From: Dirofilaria immitis
Lineage: Eukaryota; Nematoda; Chromadorea; Rhabditida; Onchocercidae
DNA length: 64,000 nt
NCBI GenBank assembly: GCA_024305405.1
Contig: JAKNDB010000109.1
Location: 4,464,001 to 4,528,000, forward strand
Direction: 5' to 3'
How positions within the stretch are numbered: the first letter of the stretch is position 1; each line of letters starts with the position of its first letter. Below are positions 16,998 to 35,652 of this stretch, in pieces. The notes below the pieces were generated by a model. It was given only the letters and a program-made list of their open reading frames with translations, did no database searches and was not told the origin of the DNA. The position numbers were made by a program, and so were the translations under genes.

Positions 16998-17538
16998 CTA
17001 GCAGTTCGCCTTCGAGTAATAACTTCATGTCGCTAGAAAACAGTCGACGATTTAAGTCGAAATGTGATAGACGGAGATGGACAAATCCAGAAGCCAATAA
17101 TCATTTGTTCTACCTGCAATTCTCAGTCAAACGCTTCAAATCGTGTCACTTATCACCCTCTCTTCACACCTTATCACTTACAGAACAAAATCGACAGTCG
17201 CTGTAATGCGACCTAACTATATTTAATGCAGATATCGTTCATCATATTAATAATAGGAATTCAGCTGCAACTGTCACATAGATTTCAAAGAGATCCTCTG
17301 TACTGTGGACTCTGTGATGAAGTGAAGTGCAATAAGTTCAGCGGAGCTAACGGTGGAGTTGGGGTTTCCTTAATTCAGCCGTGTTTCTGGGCCAATTTTG
17401 ACTCTTACGTTTCTCTGGTACGGGAATTCTAGCAAGTTAAAATTGTGAACTTGCGGGATACAAGAAGATTCGATGATATCATTAGGTTGATTTTAAGAGA
17501 CACGATGGTAAGTTGACAAATATATATTACAGGTGCGA
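16998..17538. promoter_or_regulatory. Shared divergent promoter region of PCAF and RAD54L2
   Basis: About 540 bases separate the start codons of two chromatin genes transcribed away from each other, so both promoters must lie here or overlap. An open frame at 17226-17432 on the + strand begins with a signal-peptide-like stretch followed by a CGLC segment; it has no recognised domain and is more likely untranslated leader. No TATA box or known operator is evident. Confidence 0.55.
17531..17532 (+). promoter_or_regulatory. Candidate spliced-leader acceptor of the RAD54L2 gene
   Basis: TATATTACAG ends six bases before the ATG at 17539. A donor-like GTAAGT lies only 25 bases upstream, too close for a normal intron, so the AG is better read as a trans-splice acceptor. 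Confidence 0.45.
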
Positions 17539-20500
17539 ATGGAAGAAAATGGAATGAAAACGAAGCTTGAAATAAAGCTAGTCAAAGACGAGAATCCAGT
17601 AGAGTCAGTGACTAAAAATAGCCCTACCGACGAACTTATTACTCTAACTAGTAACAGTGCTGATGAACTTCTTTCCCTAACTTTACCTACCCAAACACGT
17701 TCTAACAAAAGGAAACATATCAGGTTCTTCATTAATCCGTTGCTTTTATCAGAACTTCCTCCGAGGTTTTTATGGTTCATATAATCGAGTGTGTTCGAAA
17801 TAACCGTTGTGAATTTTAAATGAGCAATTTCTAACCGTTTAAATGTTTTATCTTCTTTAGAGATGGACCATATCATTCTATTTGTATTTTAGGACAGATT
17901 TCGATGAAATAAAAGTGTCATCTGACGCAGCTGAAGCGCAGAGACGAGAAAGAGAACGCTTGGAACGTCTGTCTAAAATATATGAATCGGAAGTTAGTAA
18001 CTTGGTAGAACCACAGTGCAAGGAAAGATTGAATGCTGATGGACATCCGTTTGTGAAATTGGAACCAGTATCCAAGCACCTGAAGACTTCATCTTTGCCT
18101 GATGTAAAGCCCTCAACGTCTTTTGTGAATGATGATATAATAGAACTAAGTAGCGATGAGGATTCCAATATCGACTGTCGTCCACTTGGTTTGTCTGGAA
18201 TCTTTTATATTTTTTTTTCGTCTTTTATGCAATAAATTTGCTTGTGCATTTTTTTGACTGAATTTGCGTAGCTGAAATTAATATCACTGAATTTCTTCTC
18301 ACAGTGCATTATTTTGTAAGTTAAGAATTATGTCTAACGGTTGTTGTAAGGATCAGAGTTGTCATGGTTTTAATTCTCACATATATTATAGGACTTCACA
18401 AAGAAGTAGAGTAACTACTTCGAAATAATGACTCTAAAAATTGCTATAAAATTGGTGTGAATAGTTGCATATTACGTTTTTCCTGTCTCTTTTAAATCAC
18501 TGAAGTTTTCTCAAATGAAGATTTTTCAGACCTAATTCAGCCACTGCCATTACGCCGACGATCACCGTTATATAGGGTGTGTTGTCCTGATCACCTTTTT
18601 TTTTTTCAAATTGTTAGTTTAGCGCTTTTGAAAGATTTTTTTTATTGTAAAACTACAGGTACTGCATGAAGACATGACTGATGAACTGCATCGCGTTGAA
18701 CGCGAAAGACTATGTAAAAACTGCTTACGGAGGAGGAACTCGAAAGCAAGAAATTAATGGGAGGCCGATTGCTTGTAAACCCCGGGAAAGCATCTGATGA
18801 ACCTGATGTCTATGTCCCATTTCATCTGAATGATGTGCTTCAGCCGCATCAGCTAGGAGGCATAAGATTTATGTTAGTTTTTTATTTGATTAAACTTTAT
18901 TTTTATTTTTTTATTATCGAAATGAATCTTCATCTCCAGCTTCTATAGTTGCAAAGAATAAGGAAGGAAAAAGGTTTTATAGAAAAAAATTCAAGAGAAC
19001 TAACCATAAATCGAAGATTTGGTTTAATTTGATAGATCTCTCGTTCCTGTGTTCTTTTATACATTCCAAAACATGGATTACAGGTATGGAAATATCATCG
19101 AAAGTATGAAAGATTATGCCAAATCACCTGGTTTTGGATGCATTTTGGCACATGCAATGGGATTAGGAAAAACGATTCAGGTAATTATTTTGGTCTGAAA
19201 AACTGTAAATTTTAAGGAATAATATAACAAGCAGAAAATTTTTTTCAGATAATTACGTTTACGGACATTTTTGTTCGCACGACTAACGCAAAAAAGTACT
19301 GATCATTGTGCCAGTAAATACGATACAAAATTGGTACTCTGAGTTTGAAAAATGGTTGCCTGAGTGAGTTCTTTTCATTGCTTCCTCTTTATTGCTTTTT
19401 CCTGATTCTCAAAGCTTTTTCTTTTTGATTTCTATTTCTTATTTAGGGTTTTCTTCAGTCTTGTTTGACATTCTTTACTTTTTTTGTTTTAACTAATTTG
19501 AAATTCGGTCGTTGTTTATTGCGTTATTCTGTTTTAATTCAGTAACACTCTCTTCCTCACTTTTTCCTGGCATTGTTATTTTCATCCTGTTTTGTTAAAT
19601 CACTTTTTAAGACAATGTCGGTAAAAAATTGTTGTAGTTTATACGACCGATTGTTTTTTTGTTTATTGTAAAATACTGATGTAGAAAGGAACAGAAATTA
19701 TTCCAACGAATTGACATTATAACAGTAAAAATTGAGAAATAATCGTTACAAATCAAGTGATATTTAGGAATTTCTTATTTGTTATAGTGAATAATGGATA
19801 ACCAAAGTAGTGAGTAAGCATATAGACGCTGTATGTGGAAGTCAATAATGATATAATTTATAGTTTAATTTTCAGTTTATATTGGCGATCCTATAGATTG
19901 TTTTGTTGCTCATCTTTTATCCCTGCTGTTTTCCAGTTTGTTTAAGAAAATGTTTTATAAATTTTTTTTTCTAGTAGAGTCACTGAAGCAGGAGAAAACA
20001 TACGTCCATTTGTAGTTTGGCTTCTGAGTGATGCAGTAAAAACAAACGAACAACGCGCAGAATTAATACGTTTGTTTTTAAATATTTTAAGCTATGTCTA
20101 ATCGGTATTAGAGGATGTAGGACAGTTTTGTTGTATTGAAATCTATAATGATATAAAAATTAGTTTTCGGTTATGAAATGTTGAAGAAAACATCAGCGAC
20201 ACAGTAACTGGTAAGGAGTAAATCTGTGAAGGAACATGGAAGTGCTGCAAAGTAACTGCTTGGGAAGTGGAAGTATTTAGTGTGGTATGAGTTTTTTCTT
20301 TTTTAGCTTATAAAAGTTAAAAGGTTGTAGTGCTGGCAGTGCTGATTTCAGTGATTCTTTTCATTTTTTTTCGTGGGGAAAGTGAGAGCTGTATACAGAT
20401 TTTAATGAATTCTATTGATGTTCAGAAAAATGGCATACAAACGGAGGGATTCTGTTAATTGGCTATGATATGTTTCGTTTACTTGTGCAGATAAAGCCGA

Positions 20501-23500
20501 AAAAGCGAATTCCTGGAAAACACAATAAAAAAACAGAGGAAATAGTTGATTTGGAAAAGGAAGAATTGGATGCAATAGCTCTGTGTGGTAGGTGTTTGTA
20601 GGGTTTCTTTTACATGTTATTTATACTGCTGATGAGATGCCAATTAGTTATATTTTGCTTTTGCAGCAGCCCGAGAAGCTTTATTGGATCCTGGTCCTGA
20701 TTTGGTCGTATGTGATGAAGGTCATCGTATAAAAATGAAAGAACAGGCATAGCGGCAGCTTTAAGTGCTATAAAAACAAGGTGTCTATGAAATGTTTGCG
20801 AAAGAAGATAAAGAACATATCGCTAATCAAGACTGAGATTATCAGCTGAGTACTTTTTCTCCGAAAAGGGGAAAATGAGATATGTGAGAAAAGAAGTCAA
20901 ATTATTAAAGTTTTTTCTGTAATTTTTTTTTCAAGGATAGCTTTGGTTTGAAAATTGCCTCGCAGATTATTATAAATAAATACATTCCTCATTGCGTTTC
21001 CTGATGATAGTGACATCCATATAGACAATGTGCAGAAGCATCCTAATACGAACTGATTCATCAAACGACTGTATTAATGGCTTGTAGAACTTTAAATGAG
21101 TACTAGAGTAATTAAATATTTCTTGTCAGTTTAATTCGCCATGCTGTTTTTCAGATTGATACGAAGCATTTTTTCAGGCGTCGGATTGTGTTAACGGGTT
21201 ATCCCTTGCAGAACAATTTGATGGAATATTATTGTATGGTGGACTTTGTAAGACCTCATTATTTGGGTTCGAAGAAAGAATTCAGTGTTATGTTTGAAAA
21301 ACCAATAAAGAATGGACTTTGTATTGACTCTACGCCGTCAGATCTCAAAATCGCTCGTCAACGCACTCATATCCTCGTTGAATTATTGAAAGGATTTGTA
21401 CAACGGTACCAATTCAAATTGCGTACATTTTGTTTTTTTTTTATTCTAATAAATGCATCTGTTCTCCAGAATATAGAGAAAAAATGCAAAATTACAGGCG
21501 AACACATCATTTGTTAAAAACATCCTTCCACCGAGTTACGAATTCGTTGTACTGCTGCGTAAAAGTCCGATACAGAGAATGCTTTACCGAGCATTTTTGC
21601 AGTATGCACAAAATGAGATTAGCGTTAGCGGAACTGCAGTCTTCAATCCACTTAAGGCATTCGCTGTTTGTTCAAAGGTTTATTGATTCCACTTGAATTT
21701 AGTTTTATAGTTTTCTTATTTCTGAAATATATACTTTCTGAAAATTTCATGCATCAACCTAAAACTTCAGAAAGATTAACTGTATGACAGCATGTTCATT
21801 AAAGATTTGGAATCATCCGGACATCTTGTATGAAGTTTTCCAAAAGAGGAAAACTGAATGTGAGAATGAAATTAGTGAAAGAAATGTGCAACTCGCAGGA
21901 ACTGAAGTTGCAGATGATTTGACGGGTAAGGCATATTTTACTTGAAACTATCGGTAATCGTATTATGTTCCTTGATGTTTATTGATATAAATCCAAAAAT
22001 ATTTCAGATTCAGCTCTATCGCTTGCCTTAATTGATTCGTCAACGTTGCCTACCGTATTAAACGACCCGACAGCATTGCAATCTTCGCTAGATAGCTTCA
22101 ATTATGACAGCAAATCTTTTTTGACGAGAAATTCTCTGCTGATGATTTTGATACAATTTTGCAAGACACTGGGGTGTATGTCTAGTAGGGAAGAGACATC
22201 TCAAATAGCGTCATGTATGTTATTACCGATCGGTTCCTACGCTAAAATTTCATGTCTGTTTATGTTAAAAAGAAATTTGACATGCTTTCTTAGTTCCATG
22301 CAATACTCCTTGTTTCTGACTTTTTACTACTGAAAGATATGAATTTTTCAAGCTGTTCTCTGCGAATGACAATGCGATTGTGGCTCACTCTGTCACGAAT
22401 GGAACTTCTCATAAAATCGGCGTTCGTTCGAAACACACTACTATTACTAATGCTTTACTCGAAGAGCTTAATCTCGACAAGGGAATTAAGTACGATTGGG
22501 TAAGTTTGATCGCTTTGGCTGTGTATAGAGTCTGAATTTGTGAAGATAGTAGTATTTAAATCTTTTAGTTAGTTCATTAGAATTTGGCAGTTTGAGTAAG
22601 GATAATCTTTTTTCTAATTCTTCATTATTTTGAAATATATCGTTTTAGGCTACATTTGCTCTTCACGGATATAAACCTGGTGTTTTGGAAAATGGTTATA
22701 AAATGGTAGTGTCGTTAACTATCATTGAGCAGGCTGTAATGAATGGTGAAAAGTGTTACTTTTCAGGTGTTTTTAAAATTTTTTCTAACCAAATCTAATT
22801 TTGACAAGATTGAATTTTTTTCCTACTAAAAATTTTCCTTAATTTTTTAACAGCAGATTTGGCTGCTTGTTATAATTTCATTCTTGTGATTTTAGTCAGA
22901 GTCTGCTTACTCTCAACCAGATTGAACGCTTTCTTGAAACATCGAGCTGTGTGACTATTGGTAACGAAAAACTTCGCTGGAAAAAGAATACCAATTACTA
23001 TCGTTGGTTTTGTATTACTTAAAATCAAAATCATGATGATTAGATGCGTCTTGTTTATAACATTTGAAAAGCACAATTTTCCGTTCAAAATGCTTAAATC
23101 ATTGAGAAAGATATCATTTTCCAGGTTTTGATGGATCAACTACAGCCACTGAGAGAGAAAGATTGATAACTCGCTTCAATCAAGATTCTAATGTTTTTCT
23201 TTTTCTCATATCAACTCGCGCTGGCTCACTTGGAATAAATCTTGTAAACTTCATAATTTCTTTCTGGAGCTTTAGTTTTTTTAGTGTATGCTTCAAATGA
23301 GACTAATTTTATTATCATATGAATTATGCCCACGTAACTTTTATTTTTATCTATTTGCTTTAAAAACATGATTTTTTAAGGTTTCTGCAAGTCGTGTTAT
23401 TATTTTTGATGCTTCTTGAATCCTTGTCACGACGCACAAGCTGTATGTCGCATATACAGATATGGTCAAAAAAGACGTACATATGTGTATCGTTTAATTA

Positions 23501-24913
23501 CGGACAATAGCATGGAAAGAGCCATTTTCAGTCGTCAAATTGGAAAGAGTGGATTGCAACGTAAATTAAACATTTAATTGTGATTACTTTTAATTTTCTA
23601 GTTGATTTTAAATATATCTTACATTTGTAGAACGAGTTGTGGACGATAAGCAGATGGATATTGATATCACGAAGCGTGAATTGGAACAGCTTCTTGTTTA
23701 TGATGTAAGATTTTGTATATTACTGAATAGCTATTGTGCAATGTTTTAGATTTAATCAAAGTGTAAGTGGAAAGTACTGACGTAAGTAGTGTTGGGTTTA
23801 TTCATGTTTGTTTGAGGATAGTCGCTCTGCAGCTGATATGAATAAAAATCATTTCAGGAATCACTCGATGTAGCTACAGAAGAATGGAACATAACTACTT
23901 GGCAGATTGACGACGCTTTGCTTTGGATGACAGCTCTCTCTCACTCAAAAATGTTTTCTCAAGTAAAATTCGTTCTTAATTTTCAACTATTTCTATTTCT
24001 GAATTAATGCATAAATAATGTTTGAATTCGTTTCTCCGTTAAATTTATTATTTTGGTCTTTATTAGATACCGTTTTTGCACGAAAGCATGTTAATGGAAA
24101 GAGAAGATCGGTTAAGCGAGGAAGAAAAACTCGAAGCCAGGATGCTTTATGAACGAGAAAAACAAATCTACAAAAATGGGGATTTTGATTATGATTGGAC
24201 GCTGCGTGGTGGTGGTCGTGTTAATGAATTCGATGGTCCACGAATGCCATTCCCAAGAATGTGGCCTTCAGCATCGTAAACTTTCATGTTTTTTAAACTT
24301 TTAAGTTTTTGTTAGAATTCGCTATTAGAATCGGGTTTAATATAATAAATTTGGTCTTCAGGCAACAAATGCATAGTCCAGTGCCGCTTAGACCAACACC
24401 AATGGCAATGATTCTTGAACGCGCCATGGGAAATTTGCATAATCAGGAATCCACTGCCATATCAAACCAACACCCTAACGGAAATGCCGTACAAATCATC
24501 ACTGATAGAGGTATGTTCTCGTGTTTGAACAAAGAAATGGCAATGATTTTCTGGATTGGTTTTTGTGGCATTGCTTCTCTTGATGATTTTTTTCTGTTCT
24601 TGTAGAAATGGAGCTTCCATGTTTAACTGCTCCCGGACGAAAGGGGAAGGTTGCATTACATGAGAGATGTTGGCTCGTCACTTTACCGACTGGGGTTTTC
24701 ATTCGATCATTGCGTGGTGATGTTTATGACGCTCGTGGTACAGTTTATGACTTGTCCAGATGTCAGTTTTTTAATTAATTACTTTGCAGTTCAATTCATA
24801 TTGTTCGAATTAACATTGTAGATATTATTCAGACGTTTTTAATGAACCTTTAAGATAAATCTGTTTCAGATAAGACAGGAAGGAAGCAAATTCATTTGCT
24901 CCCAGTGAAATAA
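17539..24913 (+). CDS. RAD54L2/ARIP4-like SNF2-family ATPase
   Basis: Twenty-four exons: 17539-17723, 17893-18188, 18530-18576, 18659-18872, 19084-19180, 19249-19363, 19975-20069, 20426-20587, 20667-20780, 21178-21405, 21498-21677, 21805-21925, 22008-22173, 22353-22499, 22649-22766, 22896-23002, 23125-23243, 23381-23560, 23631-23704, 23858-23962, 24067-24275, 24362-24510, 24606-24761, 24870-24913; about 1144 residues. Motif I is HAMGLGKT (about 272-279), motif II DEGH (about 421), motif [13 protein letters not shown], and motif [14 protein letters not shown] and blocks such as [32 protein letters not shown] and LDGST-like [13 protein letters not shown] point to ARIP4/RAD54L2 rather than ATRX or RAD54. 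The family remodels chromatin in the nucleus and is linked to SUMO. Seven exons need one added base each (18716-18720, 19290-19295, 20731-20735, 21516-21520, 22127-22132, 22760-22763, 23418); with these every intron phase closes. The exon 12 acceptor (AAAG at 21804) was chosen by homology and is weak. Confidence 0.93.
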
Positions 24914-26322
24914 TCGATTTGTGTGACTCTGATGATTGATAATTTATCTGGCAGGACCCTCGTCTCAGTTTCTTGCCTTCCTTTGATTACATTGAATAGC
25001 GTTTAAAAATTTCTTCAGTTTTACTGACTAATAATTTCTTTGCTTAAGGTTCTTCAGCCTTGGATAGTTGCGACTGGTTGAGTTTTTAATATTTTGATGG
25101 AATGAAATGAGTAAATTATTAAGATATCCTTATGTGATTAGGCATTAATTAAATAAACATAAGCTATTAGAATTCTGATTTTTTTCAACCATTTACTTAT
25201 ACATTATATAGGGGCTTGTTTGTTTAGTAAATGTTGCGTAATCTTTAAGGTCTTTTAATATTTCCCTGTAAAGATTAGTGAATTTCATAAATTTTGAAGC
25301 GTTTGTAGACTACATTCGCTAAATGCAGGTATTTTCTTTTCTGACAATTTTATTCTTTTGAACCCGCCGCTATCTCCTTACTCTTTCGATTATGAGTGTT
25401 TGAGTTGCTTGTGGCCTCCTAAACCCCAATTTAGATTACAAAATCGTGTTCGTTGAATATTGAGCCGTTATACACGTTAATTGTAAATTTGTGACTTTTA
25501 GAGGGTGTATTTTGATATAAGTGTTTTTATGATTTGTATGTCCAGTGATTCCTTAATTTAACCAGTTTATTTCATTCTCTAAGAGTTGAACGATCATTGC
25601 AACAGTGAAACGGATTTCTTCCCAGGAAAGTGCCCCAACGGCTGTTTTAATAAGCTCCCGGTTTATGCATATAAGGAGTTTACATATACAATGTGGCGCT
25701 ACATTATGCTCCATCCACTGAACCAATTAGTTATCCTGAGGATAACAAGATTTCCCAGTTTTTATACTATATAACACGCAGCAAGCATTACAGAGTCTAG
25801 CGGCGCAGTGTTATTGTTAATTGGTTTTGCTCTGCAAAAACAGTTAAAATTACACTACTGATTCTTATAACATGGGTGGCGAAAGTTGGTGAAGAGTTAG
25901 AGATAATACGTCTTCATCGAAAAACTTTAGTACTTAATAATTTATTTGGTTCAACTGAATAAATTCAAAAAAAAATGCGCAACAAAGGAACAAATTCATA
26001 CTGAAGGAGGATGTGCCAAATTTTAGTATAAGAGCCATGATAAAAATTGAAGTTGGTGAGAGGAAGGCTTACCATATATAACATGTATATGTAAAGTTAA
26101 AGTAACGGAGAATGGACGTATGAAGGAACAAATCAAATCTGAGATAAAGATAGAATGGTTGGAGAATTTAAGCGTTTTTTCGCTGAGACTTCGAGTAATG
26201 TGGATGTAGAGGCGGTGAAAGTGCTGGTTTTCAGTCAACGGTATACAGCGATCCACAGTTAGAATGCGAGTTTTTGAATATTTCTGGCAGATAAGATTGT
26301 AAAAAAGATTCGATTGGGCCTC
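24914..26322. other. Tail-to-tail spacer between RAD54L2 and GFAT
   Basis: The 3' untranslated regions of the two convergent genes. An AATAAA-like signal occurs near 25150 on the + strand. Open frames at 25586-25774 (+) and 26023-26256 (-) have no support. Confidence 0.5.
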
Positions 26323-31071
<4,749 letters not shown>

Positions 31072-31105
31072 CTCGGAAAACGTTAACTGGATTTTTCCTT
31101 TGACA

Positions 31106-31107
31106 CT
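31106..31107 (-). promoter_or_regulatory. Candidate spliced-leader acceptor of GFAT
   Basis: On the minus strand a run of seven T followed by AG lies about 35 bases upstream of the GFAT start codon. No upstream coding exon is evident, and GFAT proteins begin at this Met-Cys, so the AG is a good trans-splice candidate. Confidence 0.5.
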
Positions 31108-31619
31108 AAAAAAATTCGACAGAAATCTAACAATTCGATACAATACAAGTGGGAGAAGACAATATCTGAAATTTCATTTATTATCACTTATTATAATACA
31201 GAATTGTGTAGCACAGTTTATGACATGATTTTTCAACGGAGATTTTTTTAACAGTATTTTGGATCTTTCCTCTTAAAATATTCCTATGCACTGCTTCGGA
31301 AAATAAAAATACAATAAGAGAAAACAATTTTTCATCAAACAGAGGAAGTCATAATTATTTTTCTCATTTAAGAACGTGTATAAAGACCACGAGTGTATGA
31401 AAGTGAACATTACAAAAAATTAATTCGATCGGGTCATCATTAATGTGAAGAAGGAAAAAAGGAGAGATTAGTAACATATATGTGATGGTCAATGAATTAA
31501 GAACTACAATCAACACTATCACACAAACAATTTTCTTCTTGTTATTGAAAGTCATCAAAGGCCTGGTCACAATAATCCCGCCGATACATTCCTTCCCTCC
31601 ATTTAAAATCTATTCCACT

Positions 31620-31677
31620 GAATACTACATACCATATTTGAATCATTTGAATACTACATACTACATTTGAATCACCC
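31620..31677. repeat. Imperfect tandem duplication, about 29-bp unit
   Basis: Two adjacent copies share the core GAATACTACATAC and the tail ATTTGAATCA, differing at a few positions. A local slippage product in spacer. Confidence 0.7.
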
Positions 31678-34600
31678 AGGGCTAACATATGGCGAAATTT
31701 TCTTAACGATTACCTTCTAGTTTTCCCTAACGACGTTTTCCTTTGTACAGAAGTCTATCGACCCAGAAAAGTATATGCATAGCAGCACATGAATAGATAT
31801 AATATTAACAATGTTTGGATGTTTCTGCAATGCATCTTCTTATTTCAATAAACATTTAAAAAAGAAATATATGAAAGATAGACAAAAGATAGGAAAAAGC
31901 AAAAACACTACTGAGCAAGACTAATTCAGCAATTTAAGCAACTAATCTTGAAATCGGATCTACTCATTTTCAAAAAAGGAAAAACATGTAGGATGTGATC
32001 TGTAAAAAAGGAATTGATGAAAGGGTGCATGCAATGAATGGTGTTTGATGCAAAACTATTTGTGCAAAATGAATGCAGTCATGATGCATGAATAATGCTT
32101 CCAGTGATGTACTATTTATTAGAGGTTTCATATCTGCATCATGGCATCGGTCCTTGTTACTGTTTCATCACCAAACAAACAAGTTTGATAAGGAATTTCC
32201 ACTGTTTTATTCGTCTCAATTCGCAAAAAAGCGAGCGAAGCTCGTCTTCCTAGGAAGGCGTGTATTTGACCGTATTTTTGCAGCTCACTATACAGAGCCT
32301 TTTAACTGTAACATATGAAACCATATTCTTATCTATATAAATTTTAATAAAAGATGATAGAAAGCTGACTACTTGTTTACCCACCAGTAATCTATCCAAC
32401 TCTTCCTGAGTGTTTATGAATTAAGAGCCCTGTTTCGAATACTCAGGAATAGAATTACCAAATGTAAATTTCGACAATGCCATCTGGTTCAGTTGAAGGA
32501 AAGGGAAATCAACTGTGCATACCCAATTAATTAGCAACAGATAGGTTGGAAAACTTTTCCAGGAAGCTGTGAACTCGTGTGAAATAAGGCGGATAAGGGG
32601 AGGAGAACAGTATTCTTCGGCTGCCATCACTCTGAATATCCCTATCACGGTACCTTGGACTTCATCGTCTCAAAGATACACCAACAATTAGCAAAAACAA
32701 AAAAGCAGGAAACCGGAAATTTTCGGAGGAGGAGTAACTTCCTCCCCATGTGCGTCTAATACAGGCTATCTATAAAATATAATATTCTAATCTTTTTGAA
32801 TAAAATTGTGTCGACTTTTGTACAATCTGTTATAAATTTCTGACAATGAGAGAACCCAATGAAGTGGAAAGAAGCATACGATTTTTTTCGAAAAATCGCA
32901 AATAGGAAATCTAACATGCTCCTCGAGAACAGAAATTATAAATGTCCAAACAATCATTACTCACAAGCCAGGTAATCGTACAAGTGGTTTCAAGTGCATT
33001 TGAGACATGAAGAAACCGAAACAGGCACGCCTGTAAGTAAGTGATCAGACGAGTTGGCTTAGAAATCCGTGAATAATGACGTTTTGCCTGACTAGTTGGA
33101 ATCAATGTCATAAGAATAGTAAGTTATAACAGCTTTATATCGCACACAAAACCACTGTGGACTGATAATTTATTCATTGATCAGCTAAGGACACTCTAAT
33201 CGGGTTTAAATGACATTCTGTATCGTATTAATGTTATATAACAAATAATTTTTTCTCCCATCCCAATAACATCGATCGTAACAAAACTTAGTACTACGCA
33301 GTGCGATTTCAACAAATCCACTCAAACAACAATCGCCGGATATCTCAATAACATCCGAACTTGCTAGGACTGCGCAAACGCCTTTCACAAAGAGCCGAAG
33401 AGATTAGAATTTTGAATCCAAATGGTGTTAACGCTGGAAACGCTGAAGAATTGCCGAACCTTTGGTTTTTGGTTTTCAGTAAAAACTATATATGTCTTCC
33501 CTAATTCGATTTCTCTAGCTCTCTCACTTTCACATTGTGCATTAGATGACTATCGTCATTTCGTGCAAATAAGGGCGGGTTTTCATTTCTGTCCAGTAAA
33601 TTAAGGGAGCACGATATAATACTTATAATCGACAACTTTCCGAAAAAGGCTTACACATTTTTCTGATTTCTCTGAGCATTTGGAACTATTTAGTTTATAC
33701 TTTAAAACCTCGGTTTTCAAAGTTGGATAGCCTTGTTACGTAATATTAGGAAAAAATATAACATTTCAGAAAATATTGTTGGGATTACCGTTCCTCTTCG
33801 CGGTTCGAACACTGTTCTTGCAGCTCACCACTAACATTTGGCCGCTATGCTGTTCCAATACTTCAGGAATTCAAGAACTACTAGCAGTTAACCTTAGCGA
33901 CTTAGCGACAGTAATATACTTCCGATCTGCAGTTTCCTGAAAGTAGTGCACCGCAAAATCTAGGAAATTTAAGTACTGCCATAAATTTCTCCGAAGAAAT
34001 GGAAGGTTGAGGTAAATCAGAATATTGCGAATAAATGATTCGATCGAAATACTTCACCAACAATCTTCCGGAACAGTTGATTGTATGAGTTTATCTGTTT
34101 TTCGCCGATGAAAGCACCTACTATTCTGTTCGTACTGATATTAGTAAATGATTATACTGTTGCCCTTGTGAACTGGAATGCTGCAATTTTATAACTGGAG
34201 TACTCTGCAAACTGATTCAAAATTATCTAATGACGAAAGTCTCTAGCTAGTGAAACTATGGAACAATCTTATAATTTTTTAAAATGCTTTTCAACAAAAT
34301 GGAGAGATGAGATAAACAAAGAAATCATTTATCTAGAAAATACCGTAAAAAGAATAGGTTATGGCATTACTTACTTCCCATCAGTATTATACAATCAAAA
34401 CTGATTTTTTAAGCAAAGATGAACATAAATATAAATGTAAAGAAACCTTCGAATGGAATATCTTTATTACCGCATTGTAAGCTTTGAGAATCCATTTCGA
34501 TCTGAAAATTCTTTTAAGGGATTCACAGATTTTAGACTTTCGCAAACATTCTGCTTCAGTCTTTTATTTTATGAAACATTAAAAATAACAGTGCAAGAAA

Positions 34601-35611
34601 AGCAGTAGTAACAGAATAATTTCTCCGATCATACAAGTGCAGCTGGTAAAAATAAATTCTTAAAAATCCATTCCATTATTTATGATTTCAACTTCATAAC
34701 AGTAACCTCAATATTGTTATTTTATCATTTATTTAATTGATAAATTTTAACTCCAATTGCCGAAAATTGCAAGCCTCTTTATGTTACATTGTTGTTGATA
34801 TCGGTAGTAATATTTGTTTTGCCTTTTTCCAAAACTTTGTCAGTAATATTTGTGTTAAGCAATTATTAATTAATGACAGTTTGTGTTGAAATAATTACAT
34901 TTGGAAATATTCAAGACGAAATTTACAACAAGATTGAAATTTAATTCTAGAGTTAAAGAAAAAAAAACGGATATTATTTATTCACAAAGTAGAACTAGTC
35001 TAAGCTATTAACGAAAATGAGAAACCATTTACGGTAACGTAGGCTTCAATTTTCTGTTTAGTTATTTTTACTAAGATAAAGAGTTTGTACTAAGGTAAAA
35101 AGAACTCATTGAATCTTACATTGTCGTGAAGAAATTTTTATCTTTACCATAAATTGCTTCCATTTATTTATATTTATAGAGAAGATTTCTATTATTTCAT
35201 ATTTGCAAACAAATAAATTATGCAGAAGATCCTCTCACATCCTATATCATTTCGCCTCACCAAATTCCTCACCACTTTCTCAACTTTGCAGTGATATTAT
35301 ACAAGTTTTGTCACTTGATTAGTTGAAATTGCAGTTTTGTTTTCTTACTGTCAACATGAGGCAGATTTGGTAACTATGAAAACCAAAGAAGATTATAAAC
35401 TTAATGCATATGCAAACGTCACATTTTGAGATTCCGGCATTGCATCTTTAATTAAAATCGTGCCCGAATGAAATAGGAAATAGGCTAAGTAATGACTGAA
35501 TAACCATTAAGATATTTGTTGTTTTGTTATAGTATAACAAAAGTTAAAGTAAAGCTGTGAAGTACGTGAAGTATTTATTGATGAAGATAGCAATCCGTGT
35601 CATTGATGATT

Positions 35612-35652
35612 CAAACAGTAGATAGCAAACAGTAGATATCAAACAGTAGATA
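35612..35652. repeat. 14-bp unit repeated three times
   Basis: The unit CAAACAGTAGATA plus one variable base occurs at 35612, 35626 and 35640 (last copy one base short). No coding frame uses it. Confidence 0.85.

Noticed and set aside
17226..17432. Small secreted protein with a signal peptide and CGLC motif between PCAF and RAD54L2
   Set aside because: No family recognised, it lies in the divergent promoter, and nothing beyond the open frame supports it. It remains possible if transcripts are found.
18716..18720. Programmed ribosomal frameshifting at A-rich slippery sites
   Set aside because: The sites lack a consistent heptamer and downstream structure, occur in many exons of every gene, and all need the same correction, which fits sequencing error better.
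17539..24913. RAD54L2 (and the other genes) being pseudogenes because of in-frame stops and frameshifts
   Set aside because: Every disruption is a single missing base, there are no gains and no other stops, and all splice sites and catalytic motifs are intact. Six unrelated conserved genes in a row would have to decay in the same way.
33801..33810. GGTTCGAA tRNA B-box-like sequence
   Set aside because: No matching A box, anticodon arm or acceptor stem around it; a similar hit at 16211 lies inside a PCAF exon.
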